Shown: piece after piece, positions 25,358-34,542 of the stretch | How the letters are laid out: each line of letters opens with the position of its first letter | Position numbering within the stretch: position 1 is the first letter of the stretch | Source of the DNA: an uncultured bacterium | Lineage (GTDB): Bacteria; Verrucomicrobiota; Verrucomicrobiia; Verrucomicrobiales; V1-33 | Length of the DNA: 42,526 nucleotides | NCBI GenBank assembly: GCA_903936775.1 | Contig: CAIZWU010000021.1 | Location: 1 to 42,526 of the forward strand | Direction: 5' to 3' | Translations under genes and position numbers: made by a program | Notes under the pieces: model-generated | What the model saw: only the letters and a program-made list of their open reading frames with translations | Database searches by the model: none | Told to the model about the DNA's origin: nothing

Positions 25358-25956
25358 TCGGTGTTTCCACGAGTGAGGTGCTGAGCCTCGCTGGAAAGAA
25401 AATCCTTCAGTCGAAGGAACTGGAAGCACGTGGGGTGTCGCGGATGCAACTGCGGCGGCTGGTGGCGGAGGGGGTGCTGGAACGGACTCAACGGGGGCTT
25501 TACATGGCGAAGGATTTTCCGGTGGATGCCCATATTTCTCTGGCGGAGGTGGCGGCGCGGTCGCCCAAAGCGGTGATTGGTCTGCTTTCGGCGCTGCGGT
25601 TTCATGAACTCACGACGGAGAATCCATCCGATATTTATATCATGCTGCCGGTCGGGACTAAACGGCCCCGGATGACCAATCCGCGGCTGGAGGTGTCGTG
25701 GTCAAAGCCGGAAATGCTAGCCTCCGGGATTGAGGAGCACGTCATCTGCGGGGTGACGGTCCAGATCACCAGTCCGGCCCGGACGGTGGTGGATTGCTTC
25801 AAATACAGGAGCAAGGTGGGACTGAATGTGGCCGTGGAGGCGCTTCACGATGCGTGGCGGAAAAAGAAGGCGACGGCGGATGAACTGTGGAAACAGGCAG
25901 TGCTCTGCCGGATGGGAAATGTGATGAGACCTTACTTTGAAAGCCTGACCGCATGA
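25351..25956 (+). CDS. AbiEi-like type IV antitoxin
   Basis: A 201-residue protein. Residues 1..60 form a winged-helix domain (LQSKELEARGVSRMQLRRLV, then LERTQRGLYMA), typical of AbiEi family antitoxins. The C-terminal domain includes DIYIMLPVG, VQITSPARTVVDCFKYRSKVG and GLNVAVEALHDAW, which are conserved in the family. It would act as transcriptional repressor of the operon and as antitoxin to the downstream nucleotidyltransferase, without direct binding in the classical type IV model. The stop overlaps the toxin ATG by four bases (ATGA at 25953..25956). The pair lies just right of the island, in a separate acquired block. Confidence 0.85.
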   Translation: MSFGVSTSEVLSLAGKKILQSKELEARGVSRMQLRRLVAEGVLERTQRGLYMAKDFPVDAHISLAEVAARSPKAVIGLLSALRFHELTTENPSDIYIMLPVGTKRPRMTNPRLEVSWSKPEMLASGIEEHVICGVTVQITSPARTVVDCFKYRSKVGLNVAVEALHDAWRKKKATADELWKQAVLCRMGNVMRPYFESLTA

Positions 25957-26881
25957 ATGACCGAAAGGATGCCCTCAAAAATGTGGCGACCTCGGTGCGG
26001 GATCGTCTCAGGTCATGGCGTCCACCGGCCAGGACTACAACACGCTGCTGATCCGTTATACGATTGAGCGATTTCTCTTCAGGCTTTCGGAATCCGAATA
26101 CCGAAACCGCTTCGTGCTCAAGGGTGCCCTGCTGTTTGCGCTGTGGAATGAAACCCCGCACCGGGTGACGCGGGATCTGGATCTGCTGGGCTTTGGCGAC
26201 TGCTCCGCCGAGGAGTTGGAGGCGGTTTTTGCCAAAATCAGCTCCTGTCAGGTGCCTGATGACGGGGTGATTTTTGATGGTGCTTCTGTCAAAGCCGAAC
26301 CGATCCGCGCCCAGGAACTCTTTGTCGGGTTGCGGCTGAATATCCAAGGGATGATCGGGAGCGCCCGGACGCTGCTCCAGATTGATGTGGGCTTCGGAGA
26401 TGCCACGGCGGTGCAGCCGGTCGAAGTGGAGTTTCCCTGCCTGCTGGGGGCTATGCCGGGGGCGAGGATCCGGGCCTATCGGATGGAAAGCGCTCTAGCT
26501 GAAAAGTATGAGGCGGCCGTGACCCTGGGGTTGCTGAATTCCCGGATGAAGGACTACTACGATTTTTACTTTCTGGGGAACCACTGTGCCTTCGACGGAC
26601 AGGAGCTGGCCGATTCCATCCGCGCCACTTTTGAGCGACGAGCAAAGGTGCTTCCGGTAGAAATCCCTGCCGGATTCAGCGCCGTCTTTTGGAATGATCC
26701 GGGGCGTCAGGCCATGTGGAAGAGCTTCTGGAGAAAGTCCGTGAAGCTCGATCCGATGCTGAGCTTGGAACAGGTGGTTTCGTTGGCTGCCGGGTTTCTT
26801 ATACCTCCCGCGTTGGCGGCAGCAGAACGCCGGACCTTCAATAGCTCATGGAAGCCGGGGGGCAGTTGGCAGGAGAACTGA
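25953..26881 (+). CDS. AbiEii-like nucleotidyltransferase toxin (frameshift near the N-terminus)
   Basis: The main frame (26015..26881, 288 residues) carries the AbiEii pattern: YNTLLIRYTIERFLFRLSES, FVLKGALLFALW, the nucleotidyltransferase RVTRDLDLLGFGD, AEKYEAAVTLGLLN and SRMKDYYDFYFL. The usual N-terminus lies in another frame from ATG 25953 (MNDRKDALKNVATSVRDRL). Adding one base near 26011 would join them as VRDRL-x-VMASTGQDYNTLL. The toxin may still be made from ATG 26015 without the first ~20 residues, or the lesion may inactivate it. Family members transfer nucleotides to block growth and serve in phage defence. Confidence 0.8.
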
Positions 26882-27035
26882 TTTCCCGCTCCCGCTTAAA
26901 TTTGAATCCTTTCGACCCGGGGTATTCGTCCACGGCGGCTTCCAGAATGTCCGCGATGACTCAGATTAAAATAACACCGGAGGTGTTTTTCAAGACGGGG
27001 TGGTTGACTCAAAATTCATGACACCGTGAGGCGGG

Positions 27036-27890
27036 TTGAATTTGGGTCCGATTGGACCGGGCGATGTCCGGCAGTCCCTGATATTTCTCACGGAGCTGGC
27101 CATGCAGACGGACAAGGGCGCGGTGCTCGCGGCCAAAGCGTTCGAGGAATGGAGGCACCGGAAGGTGATGATTTCTCCGCTGAATCTCACGGAACGGCTC
27201 CGCGCGGCGGCGGGTGACTCAGGCTAATCGGCGGCTTTGCGCCCTTCTGGCTTTTAGGTTTATCAGCGGCCCAGCGCGCCAAACTTGATGAGTGGATGGC
27301 GCTGAAGCCGGGAACGCGCATCACCTGGCTGTCGTGGCTGCGGCAGTTGCCCGTGAAACCCAAAGCGCGGCATATGATGGAGCACATCGAACGTCTCCGG
27401 GAATTTCAAAGGCTGGCTCTTCCGGAAGGCTTGGAACGTCGGGTTCACCAAAACCGCCTGCTCAGGATGGCCCGTGAAGGAGGCCAGATGACCACGCAAA
27501 ATCTCAGTAAATTCGAGAGTCGGCGGAAGAATGCCACGCTGGTGGCGCTGGCCATCGAGGGGACAGGCACGGTGATCGATCAGATCATCGATCTGCCTGA
27601 CCGCATCATCGGAAAGCTTCTCAACGCGGCCCGGCACAAACATCAGCAGCGCTTCCTGCAGTCTGGCTGGAAGATTAATGATCCGCTCCTGTTGTATGGA
27701 AAAATCGGGCGGGCGCTGGTGAACGACGATCCGCCATTATGCGCCGGCCCTGCTGGAGGTTCTACAGTTGAACGCCGCTCCCGCCGGGAAAGCGGTAATG
27801 GAGGCTGTGGAGCAAATTCGTGCGTTCAACGCCGGTTTGCACAAGGAGGCGAGGTGGGGCGTATCGAGCGGACCCTCTTCATTCTGACTT
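27036..27890 (+). pseudogene. Tn3-family transposase remnant (several frameshifts, both ends missing)
   Basis: Three frames in succession match one stretch of a Tn3-family transposase. They are FLTELAMQTDKGAVLA...PLNLTERLRAAA (27036..27220), SAAQRAKLDEWMALKPG through ITWLSWLRQLPVKPKARHMM, LERRVHQNRLLRMAREGGQM and IIDLPDRIIGKLLNAARHKH (27210..27720), and YAPALLEVLQLNAAPAGKAV (27730..27830). A segment between the first two is deleted. The N-terminal region and the whole catalytic DDE domain are absent. No terminal inverted repeats were seen. It marks an old transposon insertion next to the AbiE-type operon. Confidence 0.8.
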
Positions 27891-28090
27891 GGCTGCAGAG
27901 CACGGAGCTTTGCCGCCGAGTCCATTAAAGATAGCCGGTGCCATGGCCGGGAGGATGCCGGCTTTAGCTGTGAAAATGCATCATTGGTTTGATGAATTGA
28001 ATTCATGGAATCGCCTAAAACGGGCTTTAGGATGAAGATTGTGACATGCCGCTGCGCTGGACGGATCGGGGGGCTGTGCCAAGGTGCGCG

Positions 28091-28759
28091 ATGGTGAAGG
28101 CAATTCTGAAAGCAGCGGCCCAGTTCGTAACCGACCCGAAGCTGTGGTTGGTCATCGCCGGTTCAGCAGTGGTTTCCCTGCTCTGTTTTACAGGAATCTG
28201 GTGGGGCGTGCGGGAAGGAGTGGCGTGGGTCGCGGAGCACTGGCCCAAGTATGCCGGCTGGCTCAAGTGGGGGCAGGGCACCCTGGGTTTCCTCACCGCC
28301 CTGCTCCTGTTTCCTGCGACCTTTGTCCTCGTGGCCAGCTTCTTTCAGGAGACCGTGGCCGATGCGGTGGAGGCGCGTCATTATCCCGCGTTGGGGAATG
28401 CCGATGGCGCGGGGCTGAAGACCAGTGTGGTGGCCGCGGCACGATTTTTCCTGCTCATGATCACGGTGAATTTGATCGCTCTGCCGTTTTATCTCGCCCT
28501 GATGTGGCTGGCAGGATCGGGCGCCCTTCTCATGCTTGCCGTGAATGGAATGCTGGCGGGGCGGGAGTATTATGAAATTGTTGCCCTGCGCCGCATGTCC
28601 CGTCAGGAGATGGACGCGTCCCGGCGTCAAAATCGCGGCGCTTATTTCCTGGCCGGGGTCTGCATCGCGGGATTGGGTCTGGTGCCCGTGGTCAATCTGC
28701 TGGCGCCGGTCCTCGGCATTGCCGTAATGGTGCATGTCTTCCATAACCGGCGGGTCTGA
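28091..28759 (+). CDS. EI24/CysZ-like integral membrane protein
   Basis: A 222-residue protein from ATG 28091 (an upstream in-frame start at 28046 adds 15 residues). At least four hydrophobic segments are visible: LWLVIAGSAVVSLLCFTGIWW, GFLTALLLFPATFVLVASFF, FFLLMITVNLIALPFYLALM and VCIAGLGLVPVVNLLAPVLGI. The motif NGMLAGREYYEIVALRRMS followed by a basic loop and VPVVNLLAPVLG is characteristic of EI24-domain proteins such as CysZ, a sulfate-related permease. The substrate is unknown here. No sulfate genes are nearby. Confidence 0.75.
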   Translation: MVKAILKAAAQFVTDPKLWLVIAGSAVVSLLCFTGIWWGVREGVAWVAEHWPKYAGWLKWGQGTLGFLTALLLFPATFVLVASFFQETVADAVEARHYPALGNADGAGLKTSVVAAARFFLLMITVNLIALPFYLALMWLAGSGALLMLAVNGMLAGREYYEIVALRRMSRQEMDASRRQNRGAYFLAGVCIAGLGLVPVVNLLAPVLGIAVMVHVFHNRRV

Positions 28760-28825
28760 CGGCCTTGAGCCATTTCCCCGGGCCGCTGGTCCGCCCCATG
28801 GGCTATCATGCTACAGGCCGCCTCG

Positions 28826-30250
28826 TCAGGCCATGATATCGCGGATGACCCGGCCGGAGACATCGGTCAGCCGATAGTCCCGGCCACTGTAACGGTAGGT
28901 GAGCTTCTCGTGATCGAGCCCCATCAGGTGGAGCACCGTGGCGTGGAGGTCGTGGACATGGACCCGGTTTTCCATCGCCCTCATCCCGAAATTGTCCGTG
29001 GCCCCGAAGCTCAGGCCGCCCTTCACGCCGCCCCCGGCCATCCAGGTGGTGAAGCCGTAATGATTGTGATCCCGGCCTTTGACGCCTTCCGAGGTCGGCG
29101 CGCGGCCGAACTCGCCGCCCCACAGCACCAAGGTTTCATCCAGCAGCCCGCGACCCTTCAGATCTCGTAGCAGGGCGGCAATGCCCCGGTCGCAGGAGTC
29201 CGCCAGCCGCTGGTGTCCGCCGACAATATCATCATGGCCGGTGTCCCACGGAATGTCGTAGTCATCGATGGAAATCGAGAGCTGAACCACCCGCACCCCC
29301 CGTTCGGAGAGCCTCCGCGCGATCAGACAACCCTTGGCAAAATCGCCCGGTCCATACAAAGCCAGGGTTTCCGCGCTTTCCCTGGTAGTGTCGAAGGCAT
29401 CGGGCACCGCGAATTGCATGCGGAAGGCCATTTCCATAGCCCCGATGCTGGCTTCGAGACCGGCGTCGCCCTCCTCCCGTTGGAGGTCCATCCGGTTGAG
29501 TTGGGCCAGCAGGTCGGCCTGCTGGCGCTGCACCGTCCGGGGGGCGCTCGGGTTGAGATCGCGCAGGATCGATTCCGGCGTCATCTTCCCCAGATTGACA
29601 TGGCAGCCGCCGTATTCGCCGGGCAGAAACGAATTCCCCCAGTTGGCCCGGCCGCCGCGGGGTTCGGCCCGGGGGCACATGGAAACAAATCCTGGCAGAT
29701 CCTGGCTTTCCGATCCCAGGCCGTAGACCAGCCATGAACCCATGCTGGGACGGGTCGGCTGCAGGGCCCCGAGATTCATCATCATGATGCCGCTGGCATG
29801 TTCCGGAATGTCCGTATGCATCGAGTGGATGAAGCAGATGTCGTCCACGCAGCTGCCCACGTGGGGAAAGATGTCGCTGACCCACTTGCCGCACTGGCCG
29901 TAGGGTTTGAAGCCAAAGGGGGATTTGAGCAGGCCTCCTTTGGTGTTCCGCAGCGACTTGAAATCCACTTCGCTGGGGCGCTGCCCCTCGAATCTGGCAA
30001 TGTCAGGCTTGTAGTCGAAGGTGTCGACATGGGAGGGGCCGCCTGGCATGAAGAGTTGGATGATCCGTTTGGCCTTGCCGGGGAAGGGCGGCACCAGCGG
30101 GGGAGAGGCCGGACCACTGGCCGGACTGGCGAAGGCCCCGGCTTGTCCCATGACCCCGGCGAGTCCGATCGAGCCCAGGCCTGCTCCGAGCCGGCGGAGC
30201 ATGGCCCTCCTCGACAGGCCGGAGTTTTGATGGAAGGGAAGATATTGCAT
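28826..30250 (-). CDS. DUF1501 family exported protein (sulfatase-like fold, Tat signal)
   Basis: A 474-residue protein. The N-terminus SRRAMLRRLGAGLGSIGLAGV is a Tat-type signal with the twin arginines near residue 15. The family blocks are RIIQLFMPGGPSHVDTFDYK, FSH-like FIHSMHTDIPEHA, PSMGSWLVYGLGSE, LVLWGGEFGRAPTSEG and GRDHNHYGFTTWMAGGGVKGG. These proteins belong to the alkaline-phosphatase/sulfatase-like superfamily and are abundant in Planctomycetes and Verrucomicrobia, nearly always next to a DUF1549/DUF1553 gene, as here (gap of 12 bases). The function is unknown. Confidence 0.92.
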   Translation of the reverse strand: MQYLPFHQNSGLSRRAMLRRLGAGLGSIGLAGVMGQAGAFASPASGPASPPLVPPFPGKAKRIIQLFMPGGPSHVDTFDYKPDIARFEGQRPSEVDFKSLRNTKGGLLKSPFGFKPYGQCGKWVSDIFPHVGSCVDDICFIHSMHTDIPEHASGIMMMNLGALQPTRPSMGSWLVYGLGSESQDLPGFVSMCPRAEPRGGRANWGNSFLPGEYGGCHVNLGKMTPESILRDLNPSAPRTVQRQQADLLAQLNRMDLQREEGDAGLEASIGAMEMAFRMQFAVPDAFDTTRESAETLALYGPGDFAKGCLIARRLSERGVRVVQLSISIDDYDIPWDTGHDDIVGGHQRLADSCDRGIAALLRDLKGRGLLDETLVLWGGEFGRAPTSEGVKGRDHNHYGFTTWMAGGGVKGGLSFGATDNFGMRAMENRVHVHDLHATVLHLMGLDHEKLTYRYSGRDYRLTDVSGRVIRDIMA

Positions 30251-30261
30251 AAGCGGAAAAG

Positions 30262-32622
30262 CTACCTGACAAAGAGGAATTCATTACTGCTCAGCAGCAC
30301 CTGGGCATATTCCTCCCATGCCGCCGGCGGAGGAGGGCCGCCGGCCGGATCCCTTGCCAGGAAAGCGAGGCCGGCTTCCAGCTCCGGGCCGGCCGGCAGG
30401 CGGCCATGGAGCAGGCGGTAGGCCGCTGCGATGCGGGCCCCGGGCGTTTCACCGGTCAGGCGGGCCACCAGCGCCCGGGCCCGGGCCGTCATGAAGGGAT
30501 TGTTCAGCATGAACAAAAACTGTTGGGGCACGATGCTGGTGGTGCGTCCGGCACTGGTGGCCCGGGCACTGGGCAGATCGAAGAGGCGCAGGAAATCGTC
30601 GGATTCGAAACGGTCGCCGTTGCGGCTGATGATGCTGTAGAGGGTCCGGCGCGGGCTCTGCAGGATGGTTTCCGTGGACGGCCCTCCCAGCGTGGGATCC
30701 AGTCCCCCGGTGACCGCCAGCAGGCCGTCGCGCCAGGCTTCTGCATCCAGCCGCCGGGGTTCCATCCGCCAGATCAGCCGGTTGTCGGCATCCAGTTCCA
30801 TGGTCCGGGGATCGCTCCGCGTGCCCATCTGCCACGCGGCTGACAGCAGGATGGTGCGGTGCAGCTTCTTCAGCGACCAGCCGGAATCGATAAAATGGCG
30901 CGCCAACCAGTCCAGTAATTCTGGATGAGTGGGTTTTTCGCCCACCGCGCCGAAATTGTCAGGAGTCCGCACCAGGGCCCGTCCAAAATGGTGTCTCCAC
31001 ACCCGGTTCACCATGACCCGGGCGGTCAGGGGATTTTCCGGATCGACGATGGCTTCGGCGAGTTCGAGGCGTCCGCTGCCGCGGGTGAAGAGAGGCGGCG
31101 AGGCTCCCGCCACAATGCGCAGGAATCGGCGTGGGGCATTTTCACCCGGCTTCAGCAGATTGCCCCGCAGCGCAATCTTCATGTCTGCATTCCCGGAGTC
31201 CGCCACCGCATGCACGACCGGATAGGGCGGTGCCGCGGCCATCCGCAGGGTGGCGAGTTCTTTTTCCTTGGCCGCGACGGCCTCGTTTTCCGCGCCTCCG
31301 GCTTCCGCCTTGGCTTGCTTGGCGGCTTCCTTGAGCACGTTAAGCTGCTTTTCGCATTCGTGGATGGCCGCCTGGCTCCGCTCGTAACTATCAATCACCG
31401 CCTGGGGAGTCCCCGGCGCGCTCCGGTCGTCGTTCCGCGTATTTTGGAAAACCCCCGCGATCGAATAATAATCCTGCGTCGGGATTGGGTCGAATTTGTG
31501 GTCATGACAGCGGGCGCAGGACACGGTCAATCCCAGCAGACCGCGGGTCACGGTATCCACCCGGTCGTCCAGCGTCTCCGCTTGGGCCACCGCCTTGCCC
31601 TCGTCGGTGTTGCCATCAGAGATATAACTTGGCCCGAGGGCCAGAAACCCCGTCGCCGTCACGTTGCCCCCGGGCATCAAATCGCCCGCGAGCTGGTGTT
31701 TCACAAACTGATCGAAGGGCAGGTCGCGATTCAGCGCCTCCACCACCCAATCTCGGTAACGCCACGCTTCGTTGCGCTTGCCCTGACCATCCAGAAAACC
31801 ACCCAGCCCATCGCTGTAGCGGGCCACGTCCAGCCAATGCCGGCCCCAGCGTTCCCCATAGTGGGGCGACGCCAGCAAGCGGTCCACCACCCGCGCAAAA
31901 GCGTCAGGCTGCGGGTCGTTCACAAAAGCCTCCGCCTCCTCCCCCGTCGGAGGGAGGCCAGTCAGATCATAGCTGGCGCGGCGGATCAGGGTCAGACGGT
32001 CCGCTTCCGGGGCGGGCGAAAGTCCCGCCGATTCCAAGCCCGCAAGGATGAACGCATCCACCGGACCCCGGGGCCAGCCGGTATTCCTGACTGATGGTGG
32101 TGCAGGCCGCTGCATCGGCTGGAAGGCCCAGTGTTTTTGGCGCAGCTCGTCCCAGTTCCATGTCACCTGCTCCATGGACCCGGGAGGCTGCTCTACCGGC
32201 CAGGGCGCTCCCATTTTCACCCATTGTTCAAAGTTGCCGATGATCCCCTCATCCAGCTTCGCCCGGGGAGGCATCGCGGTGTCAGGGTCGTGGTATTTCA
32301 TGGCCTGGTAGAGCAGGCTCCCGGCGGGATCGCCCACCACCATGGCGGGCCCGCTCCCGCCCCCTTTGAGCATCCCCTCGAGGCTGTCCAGCCTCAGGTC
32401 CGCCTTGAGTTTTTTGGCCTGGGCGGAATGACAGTCATAACACTGGGTGGCCAGCACCGGCCGGATTTTTGATTCGAAAAATTCGATCTGCTCCGGTGGA
32501 AATGTGGCGGCGGCGCCTGGCAGAAGAGTGGCGCCGCACAGCAGCCCCAGCAGGCCGGACACAACCCGGCCCGTCGCCGGATGCCATGCCGCCGGGGTCT
32601 GTGAAAAGTGCTGTAAGGGCAT
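30262..32622 (-). CDS. DUF1549/DUF1553 protein with N-terminal planctomycete-type cytochrome c domain
   Basis: A 786-residue exported protein. A signal segment (GLLGLLCGATLLPGAAATF) precedes a PSCyt1-type haem domain with the CYDCH motif near residue 62. DUF1549 follows (AFILAGLESAGLSPAPEADR, YDLTGLPPTGEE, SPHYGERWGRHWLDVARYSD) with a second CxxCH-like motif (SCARCHDHKFDPIP). A coiled-coil-like Ala/Glu/Lys stretch comes next, then DUF1553 (PENPLTARVMVNRVWRHHFG, RRLDAEAWRDGLLAVTGGLD). It is shorter than many family members (often ~1000 residues). It is the first gene of a two-gene operon with the DUF1501 gene; a redox or catabolic role in the periplasm is inferred from the haem sites. Confidence 0.92.
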   Translation of the reverse strand: MPLQHFSQTPAAWHPATGRVVSGLLGLLCGATLLPGAAATFPPEQIEFFESKIRPVLATQCYDCHSAQAKKLKADLRLDSLEGMLKGGGSGPAMVVGDPAGSLLYQAMKYHDPDTAMPPRAKLDEGIIGNFEQWVKMGAPWPVEQPPGSMEQVTWNWDELRQKHWAFQPMQRPAPPSVRNTGWPRGPVDAFILAGLESAGLSPAPEADRLTLIRRASYDLTGLPPTGEEAEAFVNDPQPDAFARVVDRLLASPHYGERWGRHWLDVARYSDGLGGFLDGQGKRNEAWRYRDWVVEALNRDLPFDQFVKHQLAGDLMPGGNVTATGFLALGPSYISDGNTDEGKAVAQAETLDDRVDTVTRGLLGLTVSCARCHDHKFDPIPTQDYYSIAGVFQNTRNDDRSAPGTPQAVIDSYERSQAAIHECEKQLNVLKEAAKQAKAEAGGAENEAVAAKEKELATLRMAAAPPYPVVHAVADSGNADMKIALRGNLLKPGENAPRRFLRIVAGASPPLFTRGSGRLELAEAIVDPENPLTARVMVNRVWRHHFGRALVRTPDNFGAVGEKPTHPELLDWLARHFIDSGWSLKKLHRTILLSAAWQMGTRSDPRTMELDADNRLIWRMEPRRLDAEAWRDGLLAVTGGLDPTLGGPSTETILQSPRRTLYSIISRNGDRFESDDFLRLFDLPSARATSAGRTTSIVPQQFLFMLNNPFMTARARALVARLTGETPGARIAAAYRLLHGRLPAGPELEAGLAFLARDPAGGPPPPAAWEEYAQVLLSSNEFLFVR

Positions 32623-32837
32623 CCTGGTGATAGTCGCCGGGCATCAACCATGTCCAGCTCCCAGCCAATACGCTTTCAGGCACCCCTCTGTATCACTCCT
32701 TACCAGCGTCGTCCCCGGCGCTTCCGCGCTGAATTTCCAGTGCCTTCCCAGGTCAAAGGCACCCGCTCCACGGGCCGGCCCATCCTCCCCGTGATCCCCG
32801 CTGACAAGGCGCGGGAGCCGTGGTACGCTTTTGGCAA

Positions 32838-33626
32838 ATGAAGGCGTTCCACGATTCGGCCGCGATCTTTGCCAGGGTGCAGACCTCCGGCGGTTGCGAT
32901 ACCCTCCGTCAGCTGCTGCACGGGCTGTTGGATAACAAAGGGCGGATCGAAGAGGAGGTCCATTCCATCCGGAAGCTCGGCAAATCCGTGCGGGGTGGAC
33001 TCGCCATGTTCTGCCTCGAAAAATCAGCCGGCCGGGAAATCCAGGCGGTGGGGCGTTTGCTGTCCGGGCCGCGGGACGCCGTGACCCGCTGGCACACCTG
33101 GAACAAGCTGGAATGGCACGGAGAGCCCCCACTGGCCGCCGCCGTGGCGGGCCTGCTGCAACAGCAGACCCACTCTGCCGCCCGCCGTCCCCCGCCGGAG
33201 ACCATCGCCTGGTGTGCCGACCGCGTGGGCGCCGCCCAGCAGACCTTGCAGGATGTCCCGGCGGACGAACTCCCGGAGCGTCTCCGCCAAGGCCTCGCCA
33301 AGCTGCGCCGGCGGGTCCGCCAGCGCTGCGCCCGGCTGGAATACGGGGTGGGGGCCGATTTTCACGAGGCCCGCAAGGCTGTGAAAGCCTGGCTCGGGGC
33401 CGTCGGTTTCCTGCCAGCGGGAGTGGCCCTCTCCCATCCACCGATGGATGAACTGGCCGAATGGCTGGGCCATGAAAACGACCTCGCCATCTTGTCCGTC
33501 TGGCTGGAGGATCACGGGTTCAACCAACGCTTCGCGCCCAGCCTCTGGAAAACCCTCTGTAGCGCCCGCCGCCACCTTCAGCGGAAGATCGTCAAGCACC
33601 TCGACGGACTGGACAGCTGGAAGTAG
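32838..33626 (+). CDS. CHAD domain protein
   Basis: A 262-residue, all-helical protein from ATG 32838 (a GTG six codons upstream is in frame). Features of the CHAD family are EVHSIRKLGKSVRGGLAMF near residue 40, FHEARKAVKAWLGAVGFL with the paired H-x-x-R/K-x-x-K pattern, and LGHENDLAILSVWLEDHG, equivalent to the LG-x-x-xDL-x-V signature. CHAD domains bind inorganic polyphosphate through their conserved basic residues. No CYTH domain or polyphosphate kinase is present next to it. It is divergent from the DUF1549 gene, with about 215 bases between starts. Confidence 0.85.
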   Translation: MKAFHDSAAIFARVQTSGGCDTLRQLLHGLLDNKGRIEEEVHSIRKLGKSVRGGLAMFCLEKSAGREIQAVGRLLSGPRDAVTRWHTWNKLEWHGEPPLAAAVAGLLQQQTHSAARRPPPETIAWCADRVGAAQQTLQDVPADELPERLRQGLAKLRRRVRQRCARLEYGVGADFHEARKAVKAWLGAVGFLPAGVALSHPPMDELAEWLGHENDLAILSVWLEDHGFNQRFAPSLWKTLCSARRHLQRKIVKHLDGLDSWK

Positions 33627-33627
33627 A

Positions 33628-34338
33628 TCAGCTGATCAGCAGCAGGCGCGGCGGCTGGCCGGGCAGGGTCTCCGGTGCACGGTGGATGCAGGGCGGGACG
33701 GGACTGCCGGGATAGTCCACCGCGATGCGCCACAGATTGCCATGGCCAAAGGAAAAGGGCTGCGCCTGCGGGGCCGGGGCGTAGTGCAGGTCATAGCAAT
33801 TTTCGTTCAGGTATTCCAGGAAGTCCCCGTCATCCTCCCCGCCGTATTCCTTCAGGAGCTCGGCCCGGGTTTCCGGCACGTCCACCCATCGCTGTGCCTC
33901 CTCGTTGCGCAGGCCCTCGCTTGATGGCCCATGGTAGGTGCACAGCCACGTATCCGCCTCCTCCGTCGCGCTGTCCGCGTGGAAGGAATAAACATCCGTG
34001 CGCACCGCCCCCGGCTCCTCCTCGCGCGGATAACTCTGGATGCAGTCGAGGATCGGGGAGAGCCCCTGCTCCCGCAGCCGCCGCTGGTCCTCCAGTAGAA
34101 TCCCGACCGCCACCCGGCCCGCCGCGCTCAGCGTCAATCCCTCCAGCCGTTCCTCATCCAGCGTCGTGATCCCTCCATTGCCCCCCAGTTGGGACACCAC
34201 CTCACTGAAATCCCCCGGCAGGGTCCGCGCCCAGCACAGCGCATTCACGCCGTTTTCAAACGGAGTGGTCACCAGTTCATGGAAACTATGCACCAGCTTG
34301 ATGCGGGGATAGCCGGAGGGCAGGGGGAAAGGAGTCAT
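33628..34338 (-). CDS. DUF1826-like hypothetical protein
   Basis: A 236-residue protein from ATG 34338 (a TTG seven codons upstream is in frame). The middle and end resemble DUF1826 proteins: a SFHADSATEEADTWLCTYHG block followed by GPSSEGL, and PPCIHRAPETLPGQPPRLLL at the C-terminus. DUF1826 genes are often regulated by zinc status in other bacteria, but nothing here shows this. The stop at 33628 is one base from the stop of the convergent CHAD gene, so the two transcripts may overlap. The assignment is by pattern only. Confidence 0.5.
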   Translation of the reverse strand: MTPFPLPSGYPRIKLVHSFHELVTTPFENGVNALCWARTLPGDFSEVVSQLGGNGGITTLDEERLEGLTLSAAGRVAVGILLEDQRRLREQGLSPILDCIQSYPREEEPGAVRTDVYSFHADSATEEADTWLCTYHGPSSEGLRNEEAQRWVDVPETRAELLKEYGGEDDGDFLEYLNENCYDLHYAPAPQAQPFSFGHGNLWRIAVDYPGSPVPPCIHRAPETLPGQPPRLLLIS

Positions 34339-34542
34339 GCGCGGCCCACAAAGGGACAAGGAAGCGCGGGCGGAAACCGCGATTTGCCGGGACGGTGGGG
34401 AGGGGGAGGTTGATGGGGGGGAGACTGCCGTTTCCCCTGAATGGTTTGCAAAGCCTGTTGGGCTGCGTTCCTCGGGAGGGTGGTGGAGACATCCGGGGAA
34501 GGGGGGTGGAAGGCCCCGGGTTCCGTTCGCGTTTGAGGCCTT

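Noticed and set aside
30925..32094. 389-residue plus-strand open frame
   Set aside because: It is antisense to the DUF1549/DUF1553 gene, has no family features, and is explained by high G+C codon bias.
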